Of a DNA stretch of 64,000 bases, positions 34,364-46,349 are shown piece by piece. Origin of the DNA: Dioscorea cayenensis subsp. rotundata (lineage: Eukaryota > Streptophyta > Magnoliopsida > Dioscoreales > Dioscoreaceae). The position numbers were made by a program, and so were the translations under genes. The notes below the pieces were generated by a model. The model was not told the DNA's origin. It saw nothing but the letters and a program-made list of their open reading frames with translations, and ran no database searches. The stretch spans positions 19,588,386-19,652,385 of the forward strand of contig NC_052481.1 of the NCBI RefSeq assembly GCF_009730915.1. Reading direction: 5' to 3'. How positions within the stretch are numbered: position 1 is the first letter of the stretch; each line of letters begins with the position of its first letter.

Positions 34364-36389
34364 TTAGGCCCTGTTTGGATAAACCTAAAATATGCCATAA
34401 TCCGTACATTATAGCATAATATAATATTTTCACAAAATTATGGCATAATGGTTGTTTGGGTATCTGCTTTAACACTACAAAAATTATGCCATAAAGTGGA
34501 AAATCTGGCATAAAAAATATTCCAATAGACTGGAATATTTTTCTATGCCAAAAGTTGTAAGCTGTATGTCTTGTGTTTCTCGTTCTCTCTCTCTCTCTCT
34601 CGCTCTTTTCTTCTTCAATGATCTCGTATGAGTCTCCTCTCTCGGCACCATCACTCTCTCCATCGTCTGTCTTTCCACCTGCGTCGTCCTTTCCCCGGCC
34701 ATCTTCCGCAGTCTCGACCCCGATCCCGCTTCCTCCTCTGCCGGAGACGAAGCCCAACGACAGTCAGGTACTGCTCACTTCCTCCTCTCCTCCTCCTCCT
34801 CCTCCCTCCTCCTCCTCCTCTCCTTCTTGATTTGGTCTCACTCTTTGTTTCTCATAGATCCGGAACCAAGTTTCTGGATGCTCGATCATGATGTTTGCCT
34901 TGTTGATGTTTGTAATCGATTGTGATTCCCTTTCCTTGTTATGTCTTCGGATCTTCGATTCATGGTTTTGTTCTCGCATCTCTATTTCTTTGGATAAGTG
35001 TTTCCTATAATTGCTTTAGTTTAGATGATGGTTTTCACCAATCACCGATCCAAATTTTGAGTATTTTTGTTAATTTTTATTTTTCAGGATGGGATTTGTA
35101 TGCCACCCTTTGTCTCAGTTTAATTCTCGGAGAAATTTTGAGTAATTTGGTGTAGATCTTTCGTGTAGCTCAAAAGTTTGTTTGTATGCTGAATCACTTG
35201 GTGGCAAGAATCTTTGTCCCATCAAAAACATTTTGAGGTATATCCGGGGAAATATTGATGTTTGCTACTCAAGGTTTAATAGAATGATGTCTTCTATGTA
35301 ACTCTTGAGTTCCTGTTACCCTCATTTAATTTCCAGCAAAATATTAATTATGCTCTATTATTCTGTTAAAATGGAGTAGAGATTTAGGATCATGCATTAC
35401 TGTGATGGAGTAATAATTTAATGAAGCTGATGACTTGATTAATTTTGTCAGTGTCTTAAATAAACCAAGAATGACTATGGGTTTTATTTTCCTTACATGC
35501 TGCATTTTTAATATCATAGATCACCATGCAATTTAGCCAGTGTTGTTCCTCTCCTGAATTGTACTCGATACGTCGAGATATGTCATAACTTCATGCTTTT
35601 TGATATTTTTACAAGGAACCCGGTGAGAACCTCTCGCCCAGCTTTTTGATGCATTATAAATTTGATTGAGAAGTTTTGTAGTCCTTCTCAAAGTGTGTCT
35701 TCTTTTTCAACTCCTCCGATGGATCTCAATATATATATATATATCTTGTATATCAAATTAGTGAACATAATAATATCATGCAGGTAAGATCTATATATTT
35801 CCTTTCGATCAAACTATTTATCCTAATTTGTTCTTTACTCATCGACAGGTTGTATGAAATGGATATAAATTTCTGCCTTGATATCTAAGGTTTTAATAGA
35901 TACAACATTTTTGCATCACTGAAATCTTCTGTTTGAATCAGAATTTGGTTCCCTTGCATGCTTTTTTACTATAATTAAACAAGGTAGGGATGACCTGGTT
36001 TCGCTTCTCAAAACTATGGTTATATGCTGGTTTTCATATTGTGAACAATGTGAAGTTCTCGTTGATCTATATGTTCGTACATTAAATTCTACTGCAGGGG
36101 TTATGGCATCTTACGCAATTCGTGATTCTGAAATTCACTCGATTATTACCAAAAAAAATACTGGGATGATGTTTGGATGGGACCATGTTGCATGAAAGCT
36201 CTTATTACAATCAATTCATTTGTCATTATGATTAGTAAATATATTATAATACTTTGAGATAAATAATAGTTCTCACAAGGAGTCAATTAAACTATATATT
36301 GTTTTTGCTGCTAATACTTATGACTTGAATGTTTTGTTGCTTTTTGTTGATGTTTGGTATGTCAATACGTAGTTTTGGATATCAAAATA

Positions 36390-37161
36390 TCAACATTTGG
36401 TATGGCAAGTGAAGGTAAACAAGAAAGCAGGGCAAAGTGGAATGAAATTCATAAGGCTCACCTAGTAAGGTTATTGGGTGACTATAATACTCTTACGTAC
36501 CGTTCACAAAATGGATGGACTAAAGAAGCATGGAACAAAATGGTACGCGACATGATAAGAAAGTTTTCCAATCCAAGCATCACCGTTAACCAAATTAAAG
36601 CATTAAAACAAGAGTTGAAAAAAACCTACAAGCTTCTTAAAGGTTTTTCAGAATTAAGTAGCTTTGGATAGGACTATGAAAGACACATTGTATCGGTTCC
36701 TAATGATGTTTGGGCACCACTACTAGAGGTATGTACATAAATAATGAATGATATTTTTATTAATTACAACCATCTAATGTGGATCAAATTAAACATAGTA
36801 GACCATTTCCATATTTTATGGCATTGCAAGAGGTTTATGAGGGTAAGCATATATTTTCTAATATATGACTTTTATAAAGTTTTATTTTACTAACATATTA
36901 CATATTTGTTATGTAGGGAGATATGCTGAAGGTAAACGATCTCGTGGTATAGAAGATTATGAAGATATTTCTGAATCACCAGTGCACACCCTAAGTTCAA
37001 GTGTTTTTACTCCAAATGATTCAAGACAACCATCACCTGTACACGAGACAGAGGATGATAAAAACATGCAAGTGGAACCTCCTTGTTCTCAACCACTGAA
37101 TCCTCAAACTCAAAGTTCAAGCAATGAAATTCTTCGGGAAATAAGAGATCAAGATGGATAG
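36390..37161 (+). pseudogene. Harbinger Myb/SANT-like DNA-binding protein
   Basis: A first exon-like frame (about 36396-36671) begins MASEGKQESRAKWNEIHKAH and contains NGWTKEAWNKMVRDMIRKF and QIKALKQELKKTYKLLKGF, the three-helix pattern of the Myb/SANT-like domain of plant PIF/Harbinger ORF1 proteins. A second part (about 36917-37161) after an intron-like stretch is Ser/Pro/Glu-rich and ends QDG-stop. In the family this protein works together with the transposase for nuclear import and DNA binding. A TAG after SSFG (36669-36671) interrupts the frame unless spliced out. Confidence 0.75.
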
Positions 37162-38039
37162 AGAAGAAAAAGGGAGCGAAAAAGGGAAAAAGCCACAAGA
37201 TTCATTATTCAATATGGATAAATACATTGTATTTCTGAGAGTGCGAGAATAAAGAATATCTCGATGTTCTCAAGGGCACTCGAGTAGTGGAAAAGCATAC
37301 GATAGAAGATTGCATGAAGGTGTTCAACTAAAATGAGTGGCATTTTCATAGAAGAAGAGATGTTCAAAAGTTACCCAAGTTTTTCATTAAAGATAAGAGT
37401 TATTGTGACATCTTCTTATGTCTTCCAAAGAAGATCATCGAAAGTGCTATGACTCAAAATGATGTTCACCAAAATTGAGTAAAAGATGATTATGAACTTG
37501 TTATCTTGAACTTGAATGTTTTCATTATGTGTATCATGGAACTTGTTTTTGATTTGTAGGTAACATGGACTTGTTAAATATCCTCTAATTTATAGGTGTA
37601 ATTTTTATCATGAACTTGTTAAATATCTTTTCTAGTTGTTATGGGAATGCTTTTGATTTTTAGGTCTTTTTGGCATGAATTTGTTAATAAGTATCCTTTT
37701 TGGCTTGTAATATACTCTATAATGCTATTGAGGAACTTGCAAATTTTTCCAAACTTTCAGATTCTTTTTCTAACATTAAATCAACATAGGCAATGGCTTT
37801 TTAACAAGACCCAATGATTTTTCATCCAAAAGACCTAAACAAACAATTTCATGATTTTCCACAAAACCTATGGTCTAGCTCATGCAGAAGCTACAATAAT
37901 CATTCCACATTTGCATTGATATTTCATCTCTTTTTACAAGCACCCGCATTTTGCTCAAAGTTCATGGTGTCAACATCCTCCTCGCATGACTCATCTCCAT
38001 TAGGGAACAATAGTTTCTTAGCTTCACGCTATCAAAATC

Positions 38040-39155
38040 CTCAACAAGATTTGTACCATTATGTATATTACTGATGAAGTTATGCAACATACAAGCAAAG
38101 ATTCTACTATGTCAGTTTGAGAGTCGATTGGATGAAAGTTGCTACTTTCGGAAATCTCATCTTCAAAATGTCGATAATGAGTTCAACATGATTCCTTAAT
38201 GAAGCATGTCGTAAATTAAACAGTTCTTTATAATTGCTCTGCCTAAATTGAGCTCAACCTTGCTCCCGCAAAAGTGGTAACGTGACACCTCCATATATGA
38301 AGCAATAAAATTTGGGGTATTACCATATCCTGCATCTACAAGATAATATTTACCCCTTCGGACTTCAAAACCTTGTTCAATCAAACATTGAGAATCCCAA
38401 AGATCGAAGGCGTAACCTTCCCAACCACTCAGTATATATACTGAAAACGAAGATCAAAATCACATGCGACCATAACATTATGCTATAGTGTTTGATTCCT
38501 GTTTCTGTAAGGATCTTGTTTATCCAAAGAAATCGTGATAGGAATATGTGTTCCATCAATAGCACCAACACAATTCTAAAAATAAATAAACATATAAACA
38601 TTTTACAAAATCTACAAAAATCATAATATTTAGCTTTGCCTACCTTGAAAAATATGGGAAAAATTTTCTCTATTCGAATAACCAGTGATGTCATTGTCGA
38701 TGGAGGTTCTATGTATTTACGAGCAAGTCGACAAATGCTTTTTAAGCTACTTTTACTAAAATAACGACTAACCGTTTCTGCAGAATGTTGAAAACACTCT
38801 TTCACATCATGGTTAATTACTAGCATTATGAGCAAGAGTGTACATAAACATTACTAGTTGTTCCTCGACTGTTGTCCGTTTTGAGTTGTAGAGAAGAGAT
38901 TTTTCTCTTAAACAATCAACCGCGTTTGAAATATATATAAGGCTCCATACAAAAATTCTCTTTTTGCAATGTCTGCTCACGCACCTTCAAGAATTTCTCG
39001 TACATATGTAGACACTCGTAAAAATGGATGTGGATGTTCTACACTTCTAGAAGTCATCGGACATTCTTCTCGAATCAATAGCCGAGCATTAATATATCAT
39101 CTTCATCTCCAAAGATTTAAGGAATCCATGGTGAAACAATGGTTAGAACTATGAA
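38040..39155 (-). pseudogene. Harbinger DDE transposase, broken
   Basis: On the minus strand all three acidic boxes are recognisable: CVGAIDGTHIPITISLD near 38570-38530, GKYYLVDAGYGNTPNF near 38360-38310, and ELFNLRHASLRNHVELIID with LKMRFP near 38225-38130. Upstream, HSAETVSRYF matches the family N-terminal helix region. The pieces lie in different frames with stops between, so this copy is inactive as sequenced. Family: DDE_Tnp_4. Confidence 0.88.
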
Positions 39156-39792
39156 GTTTTTAACTTTAAAAGAGTATGTCTATAATGCAAATGAATCATG
39201 TTGTGTATAAATAGAGAGAAATGATAACATCTATATTTACAACGACTATATTCTAACAGCTATTTTTCAAATTTTAATTACCAACGGTTATAATCTAACG
39301 GCTATTTTTTTATGTAATAATTATTTATTATGCAAAACAAACACTTTCAGTAAGAAAAAATATGTAATAATTTATGTAATATTTTTTTATTTTGTTACCC
39401 AAACACCCATCCTGTAAGAATAAAATATGCTATAATTTTTGTAATAATCACTTGTCATTCCTCCATAATAAAATTATGCCATTTTTTTTTTATTTTGCAC
39501 CCAAACGGGCCCTTAATCAGTTATTTATCATGAAGTTTGAGTTTATTAAAGCAAATATTTATTTATTCGTGTATATATATATATATATATTTGAAAATGT
39601 GGATAAACCACTTTAATTAAATAACAAGAGCTTACAGAAAACTCCCACTCCCCAGCAGAGAGAAAAACAAAAGAAACAATAGAAAACTACAAAAAGAAAC
39701 CACAAGCAGTGGAACAACAACACTCAACCAGCAACAACACAAGGGACAACACAGAGAAACAAAAAGGTGAGAAAAATATAGGCTTCCTCAAC

Positions 39793-40618
39793 TAGGGATG
39801 GTAATTTGTACTTTACCCGACGAGTATACCCGTACCCGTACCCGGTCAAAGAGGATAATACCCTCTTTGACCGGGTATGGGTACGGGTAGGGTATTACAT
39901 GTTGTTATTTTTTGAGCGGGTATGGATCGGGTAAGGGTATGCCCCTACCCTACCCATACCCATACTCATACCCTTACCCTTACCGATTGAAGAGGGTACG
40001 GGTTCATACACATACCCTCATATACCCTCATATATATATATATATATAATTTTTTATTAAACTAAACATTTACCCACAATTTATCTAAAATATATTTTCA
40101 TTTTATGGTGATTAATTTGAAAATAATACTTCAAATTTTTTCTTAATATATTATTTTAAATTTATTCAATTTTTATATTTATATTTGATAATTTATGAGA
40201 ATTACTTATAATATTTTTTATATTTAAAATCTCACTAAACATTTATAAAATTTGAAGCTATATAAAATATAAATAGTAGATATATGAAAAAAATTTAAAA
40301 CAAAAGCTAAAATAATTAAACGTAAATAAAAAAAAAGGTAGAGTTACCATTGAGTCTTAAATAGACGTCATTTTTATGTGATTATATAATTTAAGATAAA
40401 CAAATATATATCAACTTGTAATTTTGAATTTATGGACATGTGTTTAAAGATTATATTGTAATGTATAATTAATTTATTATTATTATTATTTAAATTTATA
40501 TTTAAATTTAATTCGATAATTTGAACAATAGATAAGGGTACGGGTATGGGGTAGGGTTTACGGATGCGGGTATGAGTTTTGGCATACCCTACCCATACCC
40601 TACACATTGCCATCCCCA
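39793..40618. mobile_element. hAT-type MITE with 8 bp target duplication
   Basis: The 826 bp element begins TAGGGATGGTAATTTG and ends with the inverted partner CACATTGCCATCCCCA. It is flanked by TCCTCAAC at 39785-39792 and 40619-40626. It has no coding sequence. The subterminal regions are packed with GGGTACGGGTA / TACCCGTACCC units, including a tight hairpin at 39830-39885. Confidence 0.9.
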
Positions 40619-41979
40619 TCCTCAACCCTCCAGACCCACCATTGCCAAGTAGCCTGTGTTCAGCTCCTGAACCACCTCCGAAGGTGGAGCGCCACCAGAG
40701 TCCTCCACACGAGGGTCTAAAAACTCCAGACTACGCCGGATGGCAGAAATTGAGTTTTCCAGCTTCATTCTAGACTCCTCGGCAACTGTAGAGAACTAGG
40801 ATAATAGCATGAGATCAATTTTCAACATAAGAGCATGTGTAGGTAAGATATTAGCATTAAACATGCAATCATTCATAGCAAGCCAAATATTCCATATAAT
40901 CGATTTCACCACTAAGTCCCCCTATATCCCTACAGGCCGGTTTCACTGACGATCTCCAGTCACCCCAAACCGAATGCAAAGACATAAGCGGATTTGGTAA
41001 GTAGAGAAGTCTCACAAAGTAATCACACACCTGTCTCATAAAAGAACATTGTAAGAAAAGATTATCTACTGATTCAATCGCAGAATGGCACAAGACACAG
41101 GTAGCAGTTGGAAGCCGATTACATCTTCTACTTTTTTGGTTTTCAAGAGTAAGGATCTTATTTTTTCCAAGCGAGCCAGTTGAAAATATTTATTTTCTTT
41201 GGGCACAAGTTCCGCTAGAAGAACCTCGCAATTGGGCAACGCAACCCACCATCAATTAGGAAATTATAAAATGATTTAACAGAGAAAGTATCGTTCCCTG
41301 TAATCCTCCACCATTTCTTATCCTCTAATTTCCCAACAAGCGCCCGTAGTCACACTCTGTAAGTCGAGACATCCACATCTTCTGAGAATGGGGCCTGAGC
41401 TAACAGAAAACTCAGATCGCGAGTTGTGCCATTAGGTGATTGAGTCCTTCTAAATTCCTCAGGGCAAAGGAACATAGGTGCTCGTCCGTTTAGACAGCGG
41501 TTTTCCCAAAAGAGTGTCTCCATCCCCGAGTTAATCCCTTATTAAGACACAACCTCTTAGAGCCAGAAGACAACTCAGTACCCCTCTCCAGAAGAAAGAA
41601 ATCCTACCCGCGTGCCTAGGAAACATGTTCCAACGAGACACCCCATAATTAAATTGTATAGCATCCGCGCCACACCAAGAAGGTTCCGTCATAAATTTCC
41701 ACTACCACTTTCCCAATAATGCATGGTTGAAGTTATACAGTTCTAAAATTCACTAGCCCCTTGGTCCCGAGAATGACAGAGGTTCTTCCAACCGACCAAT
41801 CTATTACTCGGATGGTTAATGTCCGGCCCTGACCACAAGAAGTCTCTTCTAATCCAGTTGATCTCCTTGATGACCCAACAAGGTAACCTAAACAAGGGCA
41901 TCCAATATGTTGGAAGCGCAAAGAGGACAGAGTTCACCAGCGTGAGCAGACCACCTAATGATAAGTGTTGTTTACTTGG

Positions 41980-42085
41980 CCCCTCCCACTTTCCACGAGG
42001 ACAACCTCCTTCTAATCTTTAAGATGAGCCCCTCCCACTTTCCATGAGGACAACCTCCTTCTAATCTTTAAGATGAGCCCCTCCC
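41980..42085. repeat. 49 bp tandem duplication inside LINE RT region
   Basis: CCCCTCCCACTTTCC starts at 41980 and 42029, and a partial third unit CCCCTCCCAG starts at 42078. The copies are nearly identical. 49 is not a multiple of three, so the frame is lost here. Confidence 0.92.
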
Positions 42086-43753
42086 AGTCTTGTTTACTTG
42101 CCCTTCTCCCAGAGATCGGAATACCTAGATATGTGACTGGGAGTATGCCCCTCTCACAGCTTAACATTTTTGTAGCATCCAGATCGAGGAGCACACCCAA
42201 TGTAGAAGAGTATAAGCACGTTTTTGAGAAGTTAGTTGCTAACCCAGTTATCCCTTCAAAACATATACAAAATAAGCTTTACGATCCTCAAATCTTTGAG
42301 TCCTCCCGTGGTTATAACCAGCAGATTATAAGCATAGTAAAGATTACATTTGCTTCCAAGCCCCCTCTAAAGACACACCAACCAAGACCTTAGACCGCAG
42401 CGCATGGGAGAATATTATACATAAAACATCCGTTACCAGCACAAACAATATAATGATAACAGATCCCCTTAACATAGCCCACTTTGATATTGCACGTAAC
42501 CATTTGGCGAGCCATTTATCATAATGGAAGCCTTAGAAGAAAACAATATACACTTGATCCACCCAATCCAACGATCCCCGAAGCCCCTGGCTTTCAGCAT
42601 GTCAAAGAGAAAGTCCCAATCTACACGATCAAAAGCCTTGGAGAAATCAACTTTCAAAATGTGCCATGGTAACCGGCATTTGTGGATAATGAAAATCAGT
42701 TCCTCAGCAGTTGTTATAATATCCAGTATGCAGCATCCTTTTAGGAAAGCAGATTGTTTATTGTCCATAAGAGAGTTCATCACCTTGCTCAGACGCCATG
42801 CCAACAGTTTAGAAATAATTTTTAAGAAAGAATTTATCAAACTGATGTGTCTATAATCCCCCGGGGACTCAGGCGTTTCCATTTTAGGAATAAGAGCAAT
42901 GTTATCCCAGTTATTCTTCTCTAAGTTGGCTTTTTGCCAGAAGAAATTCTCATAGAGCCAAAGTAGGTCAGAATTAATCATATCCCAGAACTGTGTAAAG
43001 AATTGTATTGGAAATCCATCCGGTCCCGGGGCTTTTTCACCCCCAAGTCAAAAACTTCTCTTTTAAGTTTCTCTAATGAGAAAGGACATTCCAGAATAGT
43101 CAGATCAATTGGAGCCTTGTTTTGAAAGAGCTTCTGAAAGTCAACCCGGAGTCTGGTGGGGAGCTTATAACCAAACTGCCGATTAAAATGGGCGGTGAAA
43201 ACTCTGCCAATTTCATGAGAATCCACAATCGTGGCATTCTCCTGATTAAGACATGGAATGAAATTGCGATTCTTACAGTCATTGGCAGCAGCATGAAAGA
43301 ATTTTGTGTTTTCATCCCCATCTTTTAACCAATGTATCTTAGACCTTTGCTTCCAATAGACCTCTTCTTGCTTATGAATTTCCTTTAACTTTTCTAGTAA
43401 ATCCTGCTCTCCCCGAGCCTCCACAAAGGTTGGACATCTAGACTCCTTAGCAATGTCTAGGGCCTTATCATCCTGCAGCAAGGCTAGTTTTTTAAGTTTA
43501 ATAGACCCGAAGTTAAACTTAGCCCACTGACGCAGGTGTGCCCAAACCTTAACAATCTTTTTGGAGAAGATAAAGGTGCCACACCTAATAAGTGTTAGCT
43601 TGTCCACCACTAGTGCACAAGCTCCTAAAACCCCTCTACAGTGGACCACGCCAGTTCATAGCGGAAAGGTCTTGGTCCAGAAGAATGGTTACTAACTTCA
43701 AGATGAATCGGCACATGATCAGACCCGAGTCTAGGCAGACTCATCTGAATCAC

Positions 43754-43805
43754 TCTATGAAAGTGGTCCAACCAATCATTCTATGAAAGTGGTCCAACCA
43801 ATCAT
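43754..43805. repeat. 26 bp tandem duplication inside LINE endonuclease region
   Basis: TCTATGAAAGTGGTCCAACC begins at 43754 and 43780, two exact 26 bp copies. It shifts the endonuclease frame and creates an early stop at 43750. Confidence 0.93.
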
Positions 43806-44314
43806 TATTAATCAGGAAACGGTTTAGTTTGACCCAAATCGGATTTTCTTGCCCATTAGTCCATGTAAATCTTCTACCCACCAAAGGTGGCTCCTGTAAA
43901 CCCAAATCATGCATAAAGGCATTGGCAATTTGCACATTAGACCAATCAGAAATAAGCAGCAGTTTAGAACTCGTACCTTTAGCACAGTTACCCCCATCCA
44001 TTTTCTTTTTGGTCTACTTGGGTGGCTCTACCAGGTACCCTGCCTCCTAATTGAACCGCGATGATTTTTTTTTCCGTTTACTTTTTTTTGGTTCCTAGTG
44101 CTTGCCCAGATGCCAAAGACTCATTTCCTCCATGAAGATCTGGCATAAGCTCTCTGAGATTCTTCTCCAATTATAACATCGACTCATCTAATTCAATGTC
44201 AATGTTAGGCGACAAAACATCTATCGATCTGGCATTGGTTCCTTCCCCCTCATTCATCACATCAACACCATTGTTACCACCTGCATCGGAAAGGACAATT
44301 CTCGAAACTAAGGC

Positions 44315-45854
44315 CTAAACCCCCGCCAAGAATTGCCACTTAAAACCATCTGGGGGTGCCAAGACAGGTATAGCAGACATATCTCTGAAATTCAACCCCT
44401 CAAATCTTGAGGATGCAGACCTCAAATCCCCCTCATGATGTCCCAAAGACAATTTAGAGCCCGAAGTCTCCATTACTGAATCCACAAATGGCTCATGACC
44501 AACATCCAGGGCAATTGGATCTTCAATGCACACTCCCCTCTTACAGGGCACCTTAACATGTGCTATCAGCTCCTCTTTCAAGACCCTAGGAGAAAACAAA
44601 GTTATTTCATAATCATGTTCCAGTAGGACAGTTGATCTCTCACTAATCCCCATAGCTGTAACCTTAACATGATCCCTTATCTCCTTAATGTGTGCCTCTC
44701 CAACCTCGGACAACACCCGCTTGCCATGTGTCCCATCCTTAACCTGGTCCAGTGCTTTTAGTGGATGAGCACGCCAATACTCGACATGTCGCTCCTTTGT
44801 ACCCTGCGACATCAACCACCTTGCACGATCCGACAGTCTTCGCTCGGGTGACCGAGCCATCTCACGATCCTCAGTCCACCCCTGAGTACTGAATGGACCA
44901 CCGGTCCAATGTACTAGTTCCCACTTGGTGAGGGAGTCACACATCAGCGCCACCGTAGGAGCTAGGCTAGACCACCGCCGATAGCTCCTTGAAAACCAAG
45001 TTAGTCGCTCCTCTCTTCAGCACCACCTCCAAGCTATCCTTCTCGGTGAGCCTCACCGGGGTACCTCTATCTCGCCTTGCACCGGGGTGGGAGCAAGGAT
45101 CCATCACCATCTTAGCTTTAGAACTAGATGCTACCTCCGGAGCCTGCAAGTTCTCCTTCTCCAACAACACCTTCACCACAAACCCCTCTCCATCATCATC
45201 ATCCTTCTTCTCCGCTAGAGCATATCGGCCCAGCTCACGATGATAAACCGGGAAAACCCCTTAATCCCTTGTAAATAGAATCTGGTACTTGCCCATCCCC
45301 AAGTTGAAGTCTAACTCCAATAGCAACGAAACTCCAACTCAATGTCTAACTAATGCTAAAATGAACTGCTTACAAGGTAGCTCCGCCTGTGACAACGTGA
45401 CCAGCTCTCCCACCAAAAGGAGAACCTCCGAGATGATGGACTAACACCAGGCGTGCAAAAGGTAAGTTCCCATCTCCCCCAATTCCGCCAACCATGGAGA
45501 AAGTTTTTTTAGCACACAAGGACCATCCTTGGTCAACGTCTTGAAGGAGACCATCTTGTAAATTTCCTTAACCTCCTCCCTACTCGTCATCGGCAATAGA
45601 TAGGTGCAATCATTCAGAGGTGTGATGGGCCCAACAAGATCTCTGTTGATGATTGAAGGAATGTCAACGAGTAAATCGGATTCGTTGGCAAACCTTTCTT
45701 CAAGAGATAACACAACCACCTTTGCTAGCTCTTCTCTCAATAACATGATTGTTTTCCTACGGAGAGTGCTGCCGCTTAGCACCTGACAGCTTAACTTGGT
45801 TTGAAGAGTTGCCGAAGAAGAAGAACTTGCCACCTGAGCATAAGATAAAACCAT
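44315..45854 (-). pseudogene. LINE ORF1 (gag-like), broken
   Basis: Three frames, 45854-45441, 45179-44967 and 44953-44315. The first starts MVLSYAQVASSSSSATLQTK and contains SFKTLTKDGPCVLKKLSPWL, the layout of plant LINE ORF1 proteins with a DUF4283-like RNA-binding part. The later pieces are charged and low in conserved motifs, and I see no clear CCHC knuckle. Confidence 0.6.
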
Positions 45855-46012
45855 CTTTCTCTGCCATGAACCCCCTGTCGTTGAAGCACCAGACTGTTGA
45901 GATGAGGAAGCCTCATCGCCACCTCAACCATTGTTGCTGGAATCTCCCCAAAAAGGCTTCGCAGGAGACTCATCCCACCCTATTTAAATTAAATAATTAT
46001 ATATATATATAT

Positions 46013-46349
46013 TTTTAATGTATCAGATTACCTTAAACCCAAAAAAATTAAAATAAACAATAAAAAACCATAAAAATGAGACAAGCCATAGCTCGGATCC
46101 GGGTGCACCCCAAACAGACCCGACCCGCTAAGAAAAAGACACGCGTCATCACTCCATTCGTTTTTCTTTACGCACCGTGTTTGGTAAGCACAGGCAATCC
46201 ACTTCTATTTCGTTCCTCCGCCCAAAACTTTTCTTGCGAAAGGGGTCGCTTCTTCGATTCATAGATCATTTCAAAACCCTCGCTCTCGTTCTTCGACCAC
46301 TCTCGCGCTCGATCCCTGCCGAGCGATCTCCTCTCGCAGAGCTGCATCA
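46013..46349 (+). promoter_or_regulatory. Promoter and 5' leader of the proteasome gene
   Basis: The short region between the LINE 5' end and the start codon at 46350. The last 150 bp are CT-rich and look like a plant 5' leader. No clear TATA box was singled out. Confidence 0.4.

Larger units (their letters stand above)
34367..39512. mobile_element. PIF/Harbinger DNA transposon, full length
   Basis: The 5,146 bp element starts GGCCCTGTTTGG and ends CCAAACGGGCCC, the inverted partner. It is flanked by TTA on both sides, the Harbinger target duplication. Subterminal repeats around 'attatgccata' occur at both ends. It carries the two genes expected of the family in divergent positions: a Myb/SANT-like protein (+) and a DDE transposase (-). 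Both are degenerate in this copy. The first 500 bp also contain CT-rich and Ser/Pro-coding sequence that may be a 5' leader. Confidence 0.88.
40869..44001 (-). pseudogene. LINE ORF2 remnants (endonuclease, RT, zf-RVT)
   Basis: The pieces, from the 5' side, are endonuclease C-terminus with RRFTWTNGQENPIWVKLNRF (44001-43750), linker with VYWKQRSKIHWLKDGDENTK (43649-42978), RT N-terminal half with KAFDRVDWDFLFDML (42981-42469) and zf-RVT with CHSAIESVDNLFLQCSF (41093-40869). Frames shift repeatedly and the YxDD active-site half of RT is poorly preserved. Tandem duplications of 49 bp (41980) and 26 bp (43754) are two of the lesions. Confidence 0.88.
39570..45995 (-). mobile_element. LINE retrotransposon, nearly full length, with nested hAT MITE
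   Basis: The minus-strand element has ORF1 (about 45854-44315) at its 5' side and endonuclease, RT and zf-RVT further left. It has a 3' UTR ending near 39600 next to an (AT)n tract at 39571-39590. The right end also abuts an AT tract (45998-46012), so target duplication and tail are hard to separate. A hAT-type MITE sits in its 3' part (39793-40618). Many frameshifts and two tandem duplications show it is inactive. Its 5' end lies about 350 bp from the start codon of the proteasome gene, in opposite orientation. Confidence 0.85.

Noticed and set aside
34573..34891. Ser/Pro-rich plus-strand frame as a separate gene
   Set aside because: It lies in the leader region of the Harbinger element, is low-complexity (CT-rich) and has no conserved motif.
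39820..40020. TACCC/GGGTA-rich tract considered as telomeric repeat
   Set aside because: Units are GGGTACGGGTA, not TTTAGGG, are interrupted, and lie inside a MITE with defined ends.
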